The notes under the pieces are model-generated. The model had not been told where the DNA came from. It ran no database searches and saw only the letters and a program-made list of their open reading frames with translations. Position numbers and translations under genes: made by a program. This document shows, one piece after another, positions 8,081 through 8,499 of a stretch of 8,499 nucleotides of DNA; positions within the stretch are counted from its first letter, which is position 1; each line of letters begins with the position of its first letter. The stretch is from Rhodanobacteraceae bacterium (GTDB taxonomy: Bacteria > Pseudomonadota > Gammaproteobacteria > Xanthomonadales > Rhodanobacteraceae): NCBI GenBank assembly GCA_012270595.1, contig JAAXIA010000045.1, forward strand, positions 1 through 8,499, read 5' to 3'.

Positions 8081-8499
8081 GGCTGGTCCAGTACCTCGCC
8101 GCCACTGTGCGCAACCGCAAGCTAGGCAGTAGCATGCTGCTTGCCCTATTCGTCGCCATCTTGCAAGCGGCGGTGTGGTGGATCACGCCCAGGTACACAA
8201 GCATTCACCTGGTGGGACCGCCCCGTTCAGGCTACACCCTGACGAGCGTGCAGCTATGGTCATATGATGCGCAGGGGCGTCCTGATTTTAGCATGATCGT
8301 ACCACGCCTGGAACGACGCAGTGGGGACGCTGCACTCTACCTCGACATGCCCGGTTTTACGCTGACCTCCAACACGCCAGGCGTACCGGACTGGCATGGT
8401 CATTCCCGCTATGGCTGGGTCAATAAAAACAACACCCTGATCAAGCTGCAAGGGCCGGTTCACATGCAGCGCGCCGCTTACGGACGCACTCCTCCCGTC
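8077..8499 (+). CDS. lptC: LPS export protein LptC, 5' part
   Basis: This gene is open at the right edge, with 141 codons visible. The protein starts with a basic stretch (VRNRK), then one hydrophobic segment (about residues 18-36) that anchors it in the inner membrane. The rest would lie in the periplasm and has the LptC/LptA beta-jellyroll pattern: YTLTSVQLWSYDAQGRPDF, then PDWHGHSRYGWV, and LIKLQGPVHMQR. LptC sits on the LptB2FG transporter and hands lipopolysaccharide to LptA. The start ATG overlaps the kdsC stop by four bases (ATGA). The position matches the widespread order kdsD-kdsC-lptC-lptA-lptB, so lptA and lptB are expected just outside. Identity rests on these motifs and on context; primary sequence in this family is weakly conserved. 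Confidence 0.88.
   Translation, partial: MRLVQYLAATVRNRKLGSSMLLALFVAILQAAVWWITPRYTSIHLVGPPRSGYTLTSVQLWSYDAQGRPDFSMIVPRLERRSGDAALYLDMPGFTLTSNTPGVPDWHGHSRYGWVNKNNTLIKLQGPVHMQRAAYGRTPPV

Noticed and set aside
8260..8463. Minus-strand ORF of 67 codons at the right end
   Set aside because: Antisense to lptC, whose frame shows the family pattern and overlaps the kdsC stop as expected.

Overview
The window is an ordinary, densely coded stretch of a gammaproteobacterial chromosome, most likely from the order Lysobacterales (Xanthomonadales). Three things point there. The arginine genes run in the xanthomonad order argE-argB-argC-argH. argB encodes a fused N-acetylglutamate synthase/kinase instead of a stand-alone kinase. 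The ArgE, ArgC and ArgH sequences resemble the Xanthomonas/Xylella versions recalled from memory. GC content looks like the mid-50s by eye (not counted), which is low for free-living xanthomonads. Genus cannot be decided from this sequence.

Layout: positions 1-4386 (+ strand) hold an arginine operon. It contains the 3' part of argE, the bifunctional argB, argC and argH. The first three genes are packed within about 20 bp of each other, and argH follows after 82 bp. The operon ends at a good intrinsic terminator (4475-4513). A second terminator points the other way (4588-4611) and closes the minus-strand pair ibaG-murA (4624-6176). A divergent intergenic region of 198 bp (6177-6374) separates that pair from a plus-strand envelope operon, kdsD-kdsC-lptC, which runs off the right edge. 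lptC is open at its 3' end.

How the genes work together: on the left, glutamate is acetylated and phosphorylated by one polypeptide (ArgB), then reduced (ArgC). In xanthomonads the pathway is known to pass through N-acetylcitrulline, which ArgE deacetylates to citrulline. ArgH makes arginine in the last step. On the right, MurA commits UDP-GlcNAc to peptidoglycan, KdsD and KdsC make the Kdo sugar of lipopolysaccharide, and LptC helps carry finished LPS across the periplasm. IbaG is a small BolA-family protein linked to iron-sulfur metabolism.

No mobile element, CRISPR array, RNA gene, defence system or clearly new system is visible. The points worth a second look are small: a C-terminal tail on ArgB with tandem stop codons one frame away, an unusually long kdsD-kdsC spacer holding a 12-bp perfect palindrome, a 13-codon ORF overlapping the kdsD start, a substituted glycine in the ArgC nucleotide-binding loop, and a hairpin in place of a ribosome binding site at argH.
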